This document shows, piece by piece, positions 1-10,140 of a stretch of DNA of 64,000 nt (within the stretch, counting starts at the first letter, position 1; every line of letters starts with the position of its first letter). The notes beneath the pieces were generated by a model that ran no database searches, had not been told where the DNA came from, and was given only the letters and a program-made list of their open reading frames with translations. The position numbers and the translations under genes are program-made. Source of the DNA: Nematopogon swammerdamellus (lineage: Eukaryota; Arthropoda; Insecta; Lepidoptera; Adelidae); the NCBI GenBank assembly GCA_946902875.1, contig OX336348.1, forward strand, positions 11,123,741 to 11,187,740. Direction: 5' to 3'.

Positions 1-327
1 ACTAAGCCAAGATGATTCTGGAAAGATTTGGTACAGGGTTTATCCAATACAGGGTAAATTGCCTAAACCAATCCAGTGTTGTAAATTTGGTACAGGATTT
101 TCCTTGGTCGTAAAATATTGAATTGCATAAGCTCTGGATTGTCTAAAGTGGTAATAAGTGAGGGATTAAAATGACATGAGTATGTCTATGATCTTAATGT
201 CTCCTAAGACTAAAGGGGCTATTCATTGTACATAATCATGTCATTTTCGATCTGTCATTTTCGATCATCATGATGGGCCGAACAGTTAGAATGGTTAATT
301 AATTGTTTGAAATTGTGTGGTTTTCAG
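1..327. other. Unassigned sequence, possible intron
   Basis: AT-rich sequence with no reading frame I recognise. An 11-base word (CATTTTCGATC) is repeated around 240-265. The segment ends in a pyrimidine-rich stretch and TTTTCAG, an acceptor-like 3' splice site just before the open frame at 328. If that exon is real, this would be intron. Nothing else is supported. Confidence 0.3.
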
Positions 328-631
328 ACTAGGAGATCTTGATGATGAGGAGCGCCTGGGGGCATGCGCATTGCAGAATGGCCGTGTTGGCAATTCCATA
401 ATCACGTCATCTATCGTTCAACAAGAGAACTGTTCGTCGGCCGACCTACGAAGAAAACGCCAACCAATGAGAAGGTTTTCACCTTCCAACTCGGGCGGTA
501 GGAGAAGGGGTGGAAGGGGAAGTGACGGGGGCGCTGAGCAACTTTTGTCTGGGGCATTGGTTGAGGGTGGACGCGAACATTCTCTGTTATTAATAATAAT
601 GTTGATTAAATATATCAGTTTATTCGAATAA
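328..631 (+). CDS. Possible terminal exon, product unknown
   Basis: An open frame of about 100 codons begins after an acceptor-like TTTTCAG (321-327) and starts LGDLDDEERLGACALQNGRV. It then becomes basic and Gly/Arg-rich (GGRRRGGRG) and stops at 629-631. There is no ATG at its 5' end, so it would be the 3' part of a spliced gene. An AATAAA about 70 bases downstream (701-706) could be its polyadenylation signal. I do not recognise a domain. A transposase-derived C terminus is possible. It is the only candidate in the window that is not plainly mobile-element debris, but chance remains likely. Confidence 0.25.
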
Positions 632-871
632 TTTGGTAGTTTATCAAACCGCGCTAATATCTGTTAGAGTAAAATTTTGGGAGCTGGCTCTTGGTCTATA
701 AATAAAAAATACATAAATGTACACAATAATTTTAAAGAATAGCATTTCCACCATGATGGGCTCACTGCCTGTCAATTGTGTTAGTGTTGTGAGTTGTGAC
801 ATCCCTGGAGGCTCGGCGCAGCGTAGGTAGTTATTTTAAAAATGGCCTCCAGTTATCTTACTCGTCTTCTT
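632..871. other. Unassigned, no gene seen
   Basis: Possible 3' untranslated sequence of the preceding frame, including AATAAA at 701-706, then sequence of no recognised family up to the start of the Helitron-derived repeat at about 872. Confidence 0.3.
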
Positions 872-1808
872 TTACTATGCCGATATGTTCCGTAGGCGCC
901 GCCGTAGCACTATAGGTATTTAACCAAGCGGGCGGCCGGCAGCTGGCAGCGGCCGCGCGGAGGAGGGGCGGAAAGTGGCGAGCGGGCAGCGAGCGAACTG
1001 AATAGCCGCAATATGATAGAATGGATCTCTGTTCCTCTTTGACGCAAAAACTACTGAACAGATTTTGATGAGCCTTTACAGTACATCAAAATAACATATA
1101 GGCTATAATTTATAAAGACATTGTGTAAATTGGCCCAAATAAGTGTATCGATAAATTTCAAGTCGGAAAAAATCCTGCCATCTGAGAGCTATCTCAGCGT
1201 GCGCTGCGTAAATCGTTAGTTACACGAAGATAATGTATGTTGACGTTGTTTCTCATAAATAGTTCTAAAAAAAAGTCCGCGACAGCATATATCTACTTTT
1301 TATGTGGAAGCCACTATAGCCAAAATAGTGAACGATAAATACATTTAAATTTGGATACTGTATTTACAATGCACATTTTATAGTTTGAATTAATCCTTAT
1401 CCAAATACAAACTTTTATCGCTTCTGGTATTTAAAGTAGATAAACTTTGGATTTACAATAAGTAATTTGGACAAATAGTTTAAAAGTTATGACGATGAGA
1501 ATGTCTATGGCGTCCTGCGGTGCGGCGCACAGTCCGGGCGGGGCGGGGGGCAGTTACGGGTTAAGTTACTTTGTTTTATGAAATATTGCGTTTGTAGACT
1601 CTATGTATGATACTAAAACTAAATTGACGATTTTTAGAAATCTCTTCTGTATGTATGTATGTATGTATGTTCCTCCATAACTCTTAAAGCCATCATCCGA
1701 ATTCGATTAATCTTAGTACAAGCACATTTTACTATACGGGACACAGGATAGGCTAACTAAAATTCACTTCCGGCTACGCTAAGATGTGCCTCCCATACAA
1801 ATCGAATT
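872..1808 (+). mobile_element. Composite-Helitron 5' half, two partial units in tandem
   Basis: Bases 872-1552 match the body of the repeat at 6441-7115: the CCGATATGTTCCGTAGGCGCC start, a GC-rich stretch, the block around AAGTCCGCGACAGCATAT, and a CGTCCTGCGGTGCGGCGCAC end. Bases 1556-1808 then match the tip region of the next unit (compare 6200-6445), including GTAGACTCT-TGTATGATACTAAAACTAAAT and a GTAT run. The order body-then-tip means two units once lay head to tail. No coding capacity; non-autonomous. Confidence 0.7.
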
Positions 1809-2174
1809 GTTCCACGCGCCGAAATAAAGGCGGCGCGGCGTGGAGGGGGTTGGTGGCGCGGCTGGCGGAGGCCAGCGGCGGCGGTGGAGGTGCGGGGCGC
1901 GGCGCGGAGTGCGGTCTGGCGGAGCGCGGTGTGTGTATGCATTGTCTCGAGCAGAGTATCTTATTTAATTCGATTCATAATATTATGCAGATTTACTTCG
2001 TTAGGTATCTATTTGATTAATTTTAGGTGCGAACCTATGTAAAAGTGTTGTTGCAAGTCGATGTTAGTGGATATTTACTTAACTGAAGTTCCTATTTGAT
2101 TTAAGTTAATTGATCGTATGTTTATTATATTGTACGTAGTGTATGCATGCAATATTAGCGAACAGATTCTTATT
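1809..2174. other. GC-rich then AT-rich sequence, no gene seen
   Basis: The repeat's GC-rich part diverges into a different G+C-rich stretch (1815-1940, mostly GGCG/GCGG), followed by AT-rich DNA. Open frames here exist on both strands and reflect base composition only. Confidence 0.4.
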
Positions 2175-2218
2175 TTTACCCGACTACGGCGAAGTGAAAA
2201 GTGAGTTATGTGTTTGAA

Positions 2219-2310
2219 CGGTATGTATGTATGTATGTATGTATGTATGTATGTATGTATGTATGTATGTATGTATGTATGTATGTATGTATGTATGTAT
2301 GTATGTATTT
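2219..2310 (+). repeat. (GTAT)n microsatellite
   Basis: About 22 nearly uninterrupted GTAT units inside repeat B, ending where the retroelement tail is inserted. The apparent Met-Tyr-Val-Cys reading frame over it is a consequence of the repeat. Confidence 0.95.
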
Positions 2311-2312
2311 AT

Positions 2313-2381
2313 GTGTTATGGGCTGACATCACGGACGTTGTAGGTGATGTAGCCAACCGTGTCAGTTTCCATAAAAAAAAA
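2313..2381 (+). mobile_element. 5'-truncated retroelement tail (family T)
   Basis: Contains TTATGGGCTGACATCACGG, a TTGTAGGTGATGTAGCCAACC block and TTTCCATAAAA ending in poly-A. The same tail occurs at 10030-10132, 12382-12517 (reverse), 28586-28701, 54241-54355 and 59738-59905. Variable 5' ends and an A tail fit 5'-truncated LINE or SINE copies. Here it sits inside the GTAT run, with GTAT sequence on both sides. Confidence 0.75.
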
Positions 2382-2732
2382 ATGTATGTTCATCTGTTCC
2401 CTCATTACTTCATTCATGATAAGTAGTTACATTCGAAACTACTTATCATAATTTGACAAATGAGGTATCGTTGGATGCGTCTTGACGCTGGTTATAGGCT
2501 ATGTGACGTCCCATAAAATTGGATATGGCGCCGTCTAAAGAACATAAAGTCATAAGCTAAAAAAAAATTTTTTTTTACTGATGCCGTGTTGGGTGTCAAA
2601 TGAAAGGGCTTAATTAGCACATTTCAAAAATGTATATATTGTTAGCTGTTGCTTTCGGATTTGCTTGCATGCATCTGATAATTGGAAATAATTTCTAAAA
2701 TCAGGCCTCACTCCAAACCTACCCAAAATACA

Positions 2733-3582
2733 TCATACTAATATTATAAACGCGAAAATTTGTAAATGAGTTGCGATCAGTAATACGATAAACCTACTCA
2801 AAGAAAGTAAGTAACTAAGGGCGAGGCCGAAGGAGAGATAAAACTTATCGAAGAAAATAAGTAACAAAGGGCGAGGCCGAAGGCCGAGCTGCGTTCAGGA
2901 AGACGAAAAACCTTCTCGAAGCCAGTAAGTAACTATGGGCGATTCCGAAGGCCGAGATGTGTTCAGGAAGAGGATAAACCTTTTCGAAGAAAGTAAGTAA
3001 CAAAGAAGTTACTTTCTTCGAGAAGATTTATGGTCTTCCTGAACGCAGCTCGGCCTTCGGACTCGCCCTCTGTTACTTATATTCTTCGAAAAGGTTATCC
3101 TCTTCCTGAACGCAGCTCGGCCTTCGGCCTCGCCCTCTGTCACTTACTTTCTTCGAAAGGGTTATCCTCTTCCTGAACGCAGCTCGGCCTTCGGCCTCGC
3201 CCATAGTTACTTACTGTCTTCGAGAAGGTTTATCATCTTCTCGAACGCAGCTCGGCCTTCGGCCTCGCCCTCTGTTACTTACGTTCTTCGAAAAGTTTAT
3301 CCTCTTCCTGAACGCAGCTCGGCCTTCGGCCTCGCCCTCTGTCACTTACTTTCTTCGAAAAGGTTATCCTCTTCCTGAACGCAGCTCGGCCTTCGGCCTC
3401 GCCCATAGTTACTTACTGTCTTCGAGAAGGTGTATCGTCTTCCTGAACGCAACTCCGCCTTCGTCCTCAAAAAGTTACTCACTTTCTTCGAGACGGTTTA
3501 TCGTTTACCTGAACCAAGCTCGCCCTTAGTTCTTCCTTTGAAATACGAATTTCACGCGAGCGAAGCCGCGGGCATAAGCCAG
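2733..3582 (+). mobile_element. Short non-autonomous Helitron with 68-bp inverted arrays
   Basis: The 5' end is A|TCATACTAATATTATAAACG. The 3' end is CACGCGAGCGAAGCCGCGGGC-ATAAG-CCAG|T, matching the CTAG|T terminus of other copies with one substitution. The interior holds 68-bp monomers (GGCGAGGCCGAAGGCCGAG) that flip orientation at about 3005, giving inverted arms of roughly 0.2 and 0.5 kb. There is no Rep/helicase coding sequence, so it depended on an autonomous partner. Helitrons transpose by a rolling-circle mechanism and insert between A and T without target duplication, as seen here. Confidence 0.8.
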
Positions 3583-3701
3583 TAAGTAATAAATTGAGAC
3601 TTTTAACAGACTAATATAAAAACGTGGGGCGTATAATATGCGTAATAACATGCGCCCCACGTTTTTATATTAGTCTGTTAAAAGTCTCAATTTATTACTT
3701 A
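3583..3701. repeat. Perfect hairpin, 49-bp arms
   Basis: Arms 3583-3631 and 3653-3701 are exact reverse complements, separated by 21 bases. The left arm begins TAAGTAATAAATTGAG and the inner end is CGTGGGGCG. The left arm starts at the first base after the Helitron 3' terminus. Confidence 0.95.
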
Positions 3702-3948
3702 TTCCGCTGACGCAGCGACACAATGTGCCCTTTAGCATCCGACATGAAAAGACAGCACGCTAGTATTGCACGATTTCTTACCTAGACGTAAAATCTTTAG
3801 AAGACCCAGGCTTGTGTCCTTATTATTTTCTAGTTTTTTCACAGCTGATGTTTTTTTTCTAGTTTTTTTTTTAATAAAACCGTTTAACTTAAAAGTTTTT
3901 TTACCTATTTTTTTATTTACTCGTTTTTAGTTTGATTTTTGGCTCGTA
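3702..3948. other. AT-rich flank of helicase remnant
   Basis: T/A-rich sequence with long T runs. It would be the 3' untranslated or terminal part of the minus-strand helicase remnant that ends at 3949. No other gene or repeat recognised. Confidence 0.4.
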
Positions 3949-4328
3949 TCATTCATTACGAAAACTCCTCATCCTTTCCAACTCTCTCATTGCATCTTTG
4001 GTACTCGGTTTCTTACCTGTCAATTTCTCACAATCAAGCTTCTCAATACATAGCCCTTCTAAAGACTTTACGCGACTCAATGCAACATACGCTTGACCCT
4101 CCTCAAATATTCTGGAGCCCAAATACACGACAGCATGGTCAACAGTACTGCCCTACATTTTATGGACAGTGGAGGCCCATGCCAAAATTTTCGGTAACAT
4201 CCGTCTCTCAGCTGTTCCATAATTAAACATTGCTGGAAACTGTATGGCTTTAGGATGGATAAGGTGCCCGCCGTCCCTTTCAAAATCAATTTGAACAGAT
4301 GGTATGTCTGTTTCATTTTGCGTTCGAC
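3949..4328 (-). pseudogene. Pif1/Helitron helicase C-terminal remnant
   Basis: On the minus strand, with one in-frame stop and no start, the translation gives LPKILAWASTVHKM, a stop, [36 protein letters not shown] and a basic tail ending RSFRNE. These are conserved C-terminal motifs of Pif1-family helicases, as found in the RepHel protein of autonomous Helitrons: the HKMQG segment and the GQxYVALSR motif. The HKMQG glutamine codon is replaced by TAG. The 5' side is lost at about 4329, where a 130-bp minisatellite begins. Normal RepHel proteins are well over 1,000 residues; only about 125 codons remain. A cellular-type Pif1 pseudogene is the alternative, less likely given the surroundings. Confidence 0.8.
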
Positions 4329-5600
4329 AAGTATGGGACACTCGTCCAAACAAACCAAATGAGCCCAAACACGAGGGGGTTACTAGTAACGGTTAGAAAA
4401 TTTCACTGTACACCTCCTGACTCCATCATCAGACCCTCGTCACCAAGTGTATTGGTAGAAGTATGGGACACTCGTCCAAACCAACCAAATGAGCCCAAAC
4501 TTGAGTGGTTGCTAGTAACAGTTCAAGAGTTCCACTGTACACCTCCAGACTCCATCATCAGACCCTCGTCACCAAGTGTAATGGTAGAAGTATGGAACAC
4601 TCGTCCAAACCAACCAAATGAGCCCAAACTCGAGGACGTTACTAGTAACGGTTGAAGAGTTCCACTGTCCACCTCCTGACTGCATCATTAGACCCTCGTC
4701 ACCAAGTGTGACGAGGGTCTAACCAACCATATGAGCCAAAACTCGAGGGGGTTACTAGTAACAGTTGAAGAGTTCCACTGTACACCTCCTGACTCCATCA
4801 TCAGATCCTCGTCACAAAGTGTATTGGTAGAAGTATGGGACACTCGTCCAAACCAACCATATGAGCACAAACTCGAGGGGGTTACTAGTAACGGTTGAAG
4901 AGTTCCACTGTACACCTCCTGACTCTATCATCAGACCCTCGTCACCAAGTGTATTGGTAGAAGTATGGGACACTCGTCCAAACCAACCAAATGAGCCGAA
5001 ACTCGAGGTGGTTACTAGTAACGGTTGAAGAGTTCCACTGTTCACCTCCTGACTCCATCATGAGACCCTTGTCACCAAGTGTATTGGTAGAAGTATGGGA
5101 CACTCGTCCAAACCAACCATATGAGCATAAACTCGAGGAGGTTACTAGTAACGGTTGAAGAGTTCCACTGTACACCTCCTGACTCCATCATCAGACCCTC
5201 GTCACCAAGTGTATTGGTAGAAGTATGGGACACTCGTCCAAACCACCAAATGAGCCCAAACTCGAGGTGGTTACTAGTAACGATTGAAGAGTTCCACTGT
5301 CCACCTCCTGACTGCATCATTAGACCCTCGTCACCAAGTGTATTGGTAGAAGTATGGGACACTCTTCCAAACAAACCAAATGAGCCCAAACTAGAGGGGG
5401 TTACTAGTAACGGTTGAAGAGTTCCACTGTACACCTCCTGACTCCATCATCAGACCCTCGTCACCAAGTGTATTGGTAGAAGTATGGGACACTCGTCCAA
5501 ACCAACCAAATGAGCCCAAACTCGAGGGGGTTACTAGTAACGGTTGAAGAGTTCCACTGTACACCTCCTGACTCCATCATCAGACCCTCGTTACCAAGTT
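4326..5600 (+). repeat. 130-bp minisatellite, about ten units
   Basis: Tandem units contain GTTACTAGTAACGGTTGAAG, CACCTCCTGACTCCATCATC and AAGTATGGGACACTCGTCC. Unit starts fall at about 4379, 4509, 4639, 4749, 4880, 5010, 5140, 5270, 5400 and 5530, so the period is 130 except one unit shortened by about 20 bp. The palindrome GTTACTAGTAAC occurs in most units. Long open frames on both strands here arise from the repeat itself. Confidence 0.95.
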
Positions 5601-6173
5601 GAAATTATCATAATATTGTATTGTCACGAGAACTCAATGTGTGTGCAAAGTTTCATAAAAATCGGTTCAGTAGAAGTAGTTGAAAAAGTTGTCGCAAGAT
5701 TTGAAACAAAGATAGAAACAAAGCCACAAATATACGGAGTCAAGCTAAATAAAACCGTTTAAAAAACCGTTTAAAAATAAAACCGTTTAAAAATACAAGT
5801 CTTATGCCGGAACTTCACTTGGCTTAGCGTATTCGTGTTTGTTGCAAACATTTGAGTTTTATCTCGCTATCAACAAGCCATTAAAGGCAGACGAAACGGA
5901 AATGTTTGCCAAATACACGAAATAGTGCACGACATGCTCTGCATGTCGCCCATAAGTGCAGTGTGTGAGTGTGAGTAAAAAGACTTGAGTGAATATGTGA
6001 ACATTATGAAAATAGACTAAGTCCGAGGGCGGTTCTGTTTAAGCGAGCGAGTTTGAAATTACCCCCGCCCGGTGTAGCCGCCTGGCGGTAGTCGTGGGAA
6101 CCGCGCTCGGGCAAAATGGCGCGAAAATGTAGAGAAGTTTTACCCTATATCTAGCTACTAAGGTTTAGTTGTA
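5601..6173. other. Element flank, no gene seen
   Basis: Starts with AAGTTTCATAAAAATCGGTTCAG-type sequence common in insect Helitron flanks, followed by short direct repeats of AAACCGTTTAAAAA (5750-5795), an imperfect palindrome around CGACATGCTCTGCATGTCG (5931-5949), and a moderately G+C-rich stretch to 6120. No reading frame of note. Confidence 0.4.
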
Positions 6174-7122
6174 ATACTAATAATAAATCTGTAAGGGATG
6201 GTCATGGAGTAAGTTGCTTTGTTTTTTGAGATATTTGGTTTGTAGACTCTGTGTATGATACTAAAACTAAATTTACGATTTTTAGAAATCATTTCTGTAT
6301 GTATGTATGTTCCACCATAACTCTTAAACCGATCATCCGAATTCGATGAAACTTCGTACAAGTACATTTACCTACACGGGACACAGGATAGGCTCAATAA
6401 AATTCACTTCCGGTTACGCTAAGATGTGGCTCCCATACAAACCGATATGTTCCGTAGGCGCCGCCGTAGCACTATAATATAGGTATTTACCAAGCGGGCG
6501 GCCGGCAGCTGGCAGCGGCCGCGCGGAGGAGGGGCGGAAAGTGGCGAGCGGGCAGCGAGCGAACTGAATAGCCGCAATATGATAGAATGGATCTCTGTTC
6601 CTCTTTGACGCAAAAACTACTGAACAGATTTTGATGAGCCTTTACAGTACATCAAAATAACATATAGGCTATAATTTATAAAGACATTGTGAAAATTGGC
6701 CCAAATAAGTGTATCGATAAATTTCAAGTCGGAAAAAATCCTGCCATCTGAGAGCTATCTCAGCGTGCGCTGCGTAAATCGTTAGTTACACGAAGATAAT
6801 GTATGTTGACGTTGTTTCTCATAAATAGTTCTAAAAAAAAGTCCGCGACAGCATATATCTACTTTTTATGTGGAAGCCACTATAGCCAAAATAGTGAACG
6901 ATAAATATATTTAAATTTGGATACTGTATTTACAATGCACATTTTATAGTTTGAATTAATCCTTATCCAAATACAAACTTTTATCGCTTCTGGTATTTAA
7001 AGTAGATAAACTTTGGATTTACAATAAGTAATTTGGACAAATAGTTTAAAAGTTATGACGATGAGAATGTCTATGGCGTCCTGCGGTGCGGCGCACAGTC
7101 CGGGTGGGGCGGGGGGAGGCGA
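6174..7122 (+). mobile_element. Composite-Helitron 5' part, unit 1
   Basis: Starts TACTAATAATAAATCTGTAAG, then GGTCATGGAGTAAGTTGCTT, a short GTAT run, the ACACGGGACACAGGATAGGC block, a GC-rich stretch and the CGTCCTGCGGTGCGGCGCAC end. It corresponds to the 5' third of the 3,070-bp element at 29388-32457 and lacks the minisatellite half. A second unit follows in the same orientation from 7150. No coding sequence. Confidence 0.75.
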
Positions 7123-7149
7123 ATATCAATATCAATCATCAATCATCAA

Positions 7150-8196
7150 TACTAATAATAAATCTGTAAGGGATGGTCATGGAGTAAGTTGCTTTGATTT
7201 TTGAGATATTTGGTTTGTAGACTCTGTGTATGATACTAAAACAAAATTTAGGATTTTTAGAAATCATTTCTGTATGTATGTATGTTCCACCATAACTCTT
7301 AAACCGATTATCTGAATTCGATGAAACTTCGTACAAGTACATTTACCTACACGGGACACAGGATAGGCTAAATAAACTTCACTTCCGGTTACGCTAAGAT
7401 GTACCTCCCATACAAACCGATATGTTCGGTAGGCGCCGTAGTACTATAGGTATTTACCGAGCCGGCGGCCGGCAGCTGGCGGTGCGGAGGCGGCGCGGCG
7501 CGGGCGCGGAGGGGGCACGGCGAGCGAACTGAATAGCCGCAATATGATAGAATGAAGCTCTGTTCTTCTTTTACGCAAAAACTACTGAACAGATTTTGAT
7601 GAGCCTTGACAGTACATCAAAATAACATATAGGCTATAATTTATAAAGACATTGTGTAAATTGGCTCAAATAGGTATACCGATAAATGTCAAGTAAGTCG
7701 GAAAAAATCCTGCCCTCTGAGAGCTATCTCGGCGTGCGCTGCATAAACCGTTAGTAACACGAAGATAATGTATGGTGAGGTTTCTCTTAAATAGTTCTAA
7801 AAAAAAGTCCGCGACAGCATATAATATAACCTACCTTTTATGTGGAAGCCACTATAGCCAAAATAGTGAACCATAAATACATTTAAATTGGTTACTGTAT
7901 TTACAATGCACATTTTATAGTAGGTATTGAATTAATCTTTAGCAAAATACATATTTTTATCGCTTCTGGTATTTAAAGTAGATAAACTTTGGCTTTTAGT
8001 TTGCCAAATAGTTTGACTTGAAAAATAGTTTAAAAGTTACGACGACGATGAGAATGTCTTGATATGGCGTCCTGCTGCGGTGAGGCGCACAGTACGGGCG
8101 GCGGGGCGAGGCGAATATGTATGTATGAATTTCCTCCATCAAATTTAAACCGATCATCTGGCCCACTTGCACCAACACGAGTTTAGAGTTAAGAGC
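7150..8196 (+). mobile_element. Composite-Helitron 5' part, unit 2
   Basis: Starts with the same TACTAATAATAAATCTG tip as the unit before it and extends further: past the GC-rich block and the GTATGTATGAATTTCCTCC segment into GGCCCACTTGCACCAACACG (8159-8178), the left end of a MITE that is complete in the copies at 31316-31450 and 34386-34520. The match is lost at about 8196. Non-coding. Confidence 0.75.
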
Positions 8197-8480
8197 AGAT
8201 CGAGGTAAGTCATGTGATCGCATGTTAGGTATTTGAACAAAATATCGCTGTCTCCAGTCGTCCACCGGCCACGCACGGCCGTGTTTGTGTGTATTTGTGA
8301 AGGTTTGGGGGAGCGGGCGGGGGACACCACCGTACGCCCCGCCCGCGTCCCGCGCCTCCGCACCGCGCCGCCGCCGCGCCGCGCCGCCGCCGCGCCGCCG
8401 CCGCGCCCCGGGCCGGTCGAGCGAGAAGTTTTGCAAATTGCAACTCCTGTGCAGTTTTCGTTCGCTAAATCAGTTGCGTG
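8197..8480. other. GC-rich unassigned flank
   Basis: Contains a CGCCGCC-type run (about 8360-8410) that opens long frames on both strands with proline/arginine/alanine-rich translations; I do not regard these as genes. It is the left flank of the LTR element starting at 8481 and ends with the target duplication CGTG (8477-8480). Confidence 0.5.
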
Positions 8481-9323
8481 TGTTAGATTAAGCCATAAAC
8501 ATATACTGAACGCAGCTGAAACTGACTGAATGTCGCAGATGTGAGATAGCGAGCATTCAGTCAGGCGGGCAGTCAGCGTGGATGAAAAAAGTGAGACTGC
8601 TATCAAGAGGAGCAAAAACATAAAAATAAATAATATATTTGTACATTTTGCAACGCGTTTGCGGGTTGCGGATCTTAACTGCCTGGAGCATGGGCAGACG
8701 GTCTTTGTTTTGCTTCTGATCACCATTCTTAAGATAAGTAAAACATTGTACTATTCTATAGACTGTTGCCCAAGTTATAGAGATAAAAGCTATGTTGGAG
8801 TTCCCCAATAAATGTTTGCTTTGCATTATTCTATGGTTTTATTCACTAAATCCAATTCTATTGGATTTCTAATAAATTTAATTTCATTTGGCAATTCAGT
8901 TTTGTAACCCTTGTATTACGTAGTATTTTCCTGAATAAGTCAGGTTGACTGGCAGAGATTGCCATAGGTAATAAGTCCGCCTTTTGTACCATTTCGCATT
9001 GGAAACTGTAAAGAGTATTTCTATTCTATTTTATTCTATAAGTAATGTGTATGTCTTTGCGAGAGAAAACGGAGCAAACTACCGAAGCTATCGATGCTGG
9101 ATCACTGCACAACAAGTGGGCTCTGGCTCTTCGATTGTACTGACGACAAATATAATAGAGAGCAAACTATCGATACTGGATCGGCGCACAATAGGTGCTC
9201 TCTGACTCTTTGAATTATCCTGACGACAAATATATAGAAACTTACTTGGTCGCTTGTTACTAACAGCGTATTTTAATTGAGTATAACTATCTTATAGTTA
9301 CTATAATTTTATTTAAATTAACA
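8481..9323 (+). repeat. 5' LTR, 843 bp
   Basis: TG...CA ends. AATAAA occurs in CCCCAATAAATGTTTGC near 8805. It contains two related short blocks (GACGACAAATATA near 9142 and 9223). The same offset of 2,713 bases aligns every landmark with the 3' LTR at 11194-12036. Confidence 0.9.
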
Positions 9324-9367
9324 TCAGAAGTGGGATCAAAATCATGCCCAAATAATAACTTCTAGTT

Positions 9368-9535
9368 CAGTATAGCCAGCAATCTAAAATGGGAAGTCTC
9401 CGGTATGGCACCTACCTTTTCGGAGGTGATGTTGGCTGGTCGGTGCATGTGCTCTGGCCCCTCTGACATAGTAGACCATACAGGATTAAAAAAAAAAAAA
9501 AAAAAAAAAAAACAAAAAAAAAAAAAAAAAAAGGT
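9368..9535 (+). mobile_element. 5'-truncated SINE 3' end with long A tract
   Basis: Matches the 3' half of the SINE at 15660-16066: CAGTATAGCCAGCAATC, GGAAGTCTCCGGTATGGCACC, GGAGGTGATGTTGGCTGGTC and CTCTGGCCCCTC. It ends in a near-pure A tract of about 45 bases (9487-9533) broken by one C. It is inserted in the leader of the LTR element just after the 5' LTR. Confidence 0.8.
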
Positions 9536-9576
9536 ATTCACTACCGGTTACTTTAATTTATTTCATTATTTTCATA

Positions 9577-9895
9577 TTGATGGATGCGGAGGCCCTGTCA
9601 CTCCTGCTGAAGACTATTGGGGATGCGGCTCGAGGCAGCCGGTTGCGGGATGACATCGCCCTGCCCCTGTGTTCCAGCCGGACAAGCTGGACGGCGGCGC
9701 TGAGGCGTGGTGCCAGAATATCGAAGAGGTCGGGAAGGAGTTCGGATGGAGCGGCTTACACAATATGGTAGTGCGAGTCGGCAAGGCATTGCGAGGATCC
9801 GCTTCTTCTTGGTTTGAATGTTGGAGCCCGTGTAGAGGAATTTCCGCACCGACATAATAGATAGATCTTTCGTGTTAAGAAAAACCTGACGAAAA
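9577..9895 (+). pseudogene. Gypsy-type gag fragment
   Basis: Two overlapping frames together give MDAEALSLLLKTIGDA with SRLRDDIALPL, and then FQPDKLDGGAEAWCQNIEEV with KALRGSASSWFECW. This resembles the start of a Gypsy-group capsid (the W-x(n)-ALRGxAxxWF pattern). A frameshift lies near 9665. The frame degrades after the sequence encoding DLS near 9868 and ends in a poly-A tract at about 9892, which probably marks another retroelement tail. Only about 100 codons remain out of the several hundred usual for gag. Confidence 0.6.
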
Positions 9896-9989
9896 AAAAA
9901 AAAAAAAAAAAACTAAATAAGGCCGCAGCTTATAGTTCTTGATACTGCGGAAATGTATTTTGAATATGCCAAGGAAAAACCACTGAATG

Positions 9990-10140
9990 AAAGGTCGGTT
10001 GAAACGGCTATGTAAATAATTCGTGTTGTCCGTCCAGTTCAGTGTAGCCGGCGCAACCGTAGGGTAGCACTGACTTGGCACCGAGTTCACGAAGGTGTTA
10101 TGGTATGGTCACGGATGTAGTAACCAACCGTGACAGTTGT
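9990..10140 (+). mobile_element. Family T retroelement tail
   Basis: GTAAATAATTCGTGTTGTCC, CCAGTTCAGTGTAGCCGGCG, GCACTGACTTGGCACCGAG and a degenerate GTGTTATGG-TATGGTCACGG. It parallels the copy at 59738-59905, including the GTAAATAGTTTGTGTTTTCC upstream block, but is more diverged and lacks the terminal A run. Confidence 0.65.

Larger units (their letters stand above)
2175..2732 (+). repeat. Dispersed repeat B with GTAT microsatellite
   Basis: Begins with TTTTTACCCGACTACGGCGAAG, contains a long GTAT run (2219-2310), then CATCTGTTCCCTC, GATAAGTAGTT and ACCTACCCAAAATA. The same sequence is present in reverse at 27923-28320, where the microsatellite has only a few units. Both copies run directly into the 5' TC of a Helitron (2733 and 27922). 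It is therefore either a favoured target or part of a larger composite. This copy is interrupted by a short retroelement tail at 2313-2381. Confidence 0.7.

Noticed and set aside
2208..2426. Frame with MYVCMYVC repeats
   Set aside because: Translation of the GTAT microsatellite plus a retroelement tail.
4299..5434. Frames with RPSSPSVLVEVWDTRPNQPN and GWFGRVSHTSTNT repeats
   Set aside because: Produced on opposite strands by the 130-bp minisatellite; no independent evidence of coding.
8233..8529. Proline/arginine/alanine-rich open frames on both strands at 8.2-8.5 kb
   Set aside because: They arise from a CGCCGCC run; overlapping frames on both strands with no domain.
8557..9205. Conserved pairs of small ORFs repeated at 11270-11918
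   Set aside because: The repetition is explained by the two LTRs of one retrotransposon; the frames have no family resemblance.
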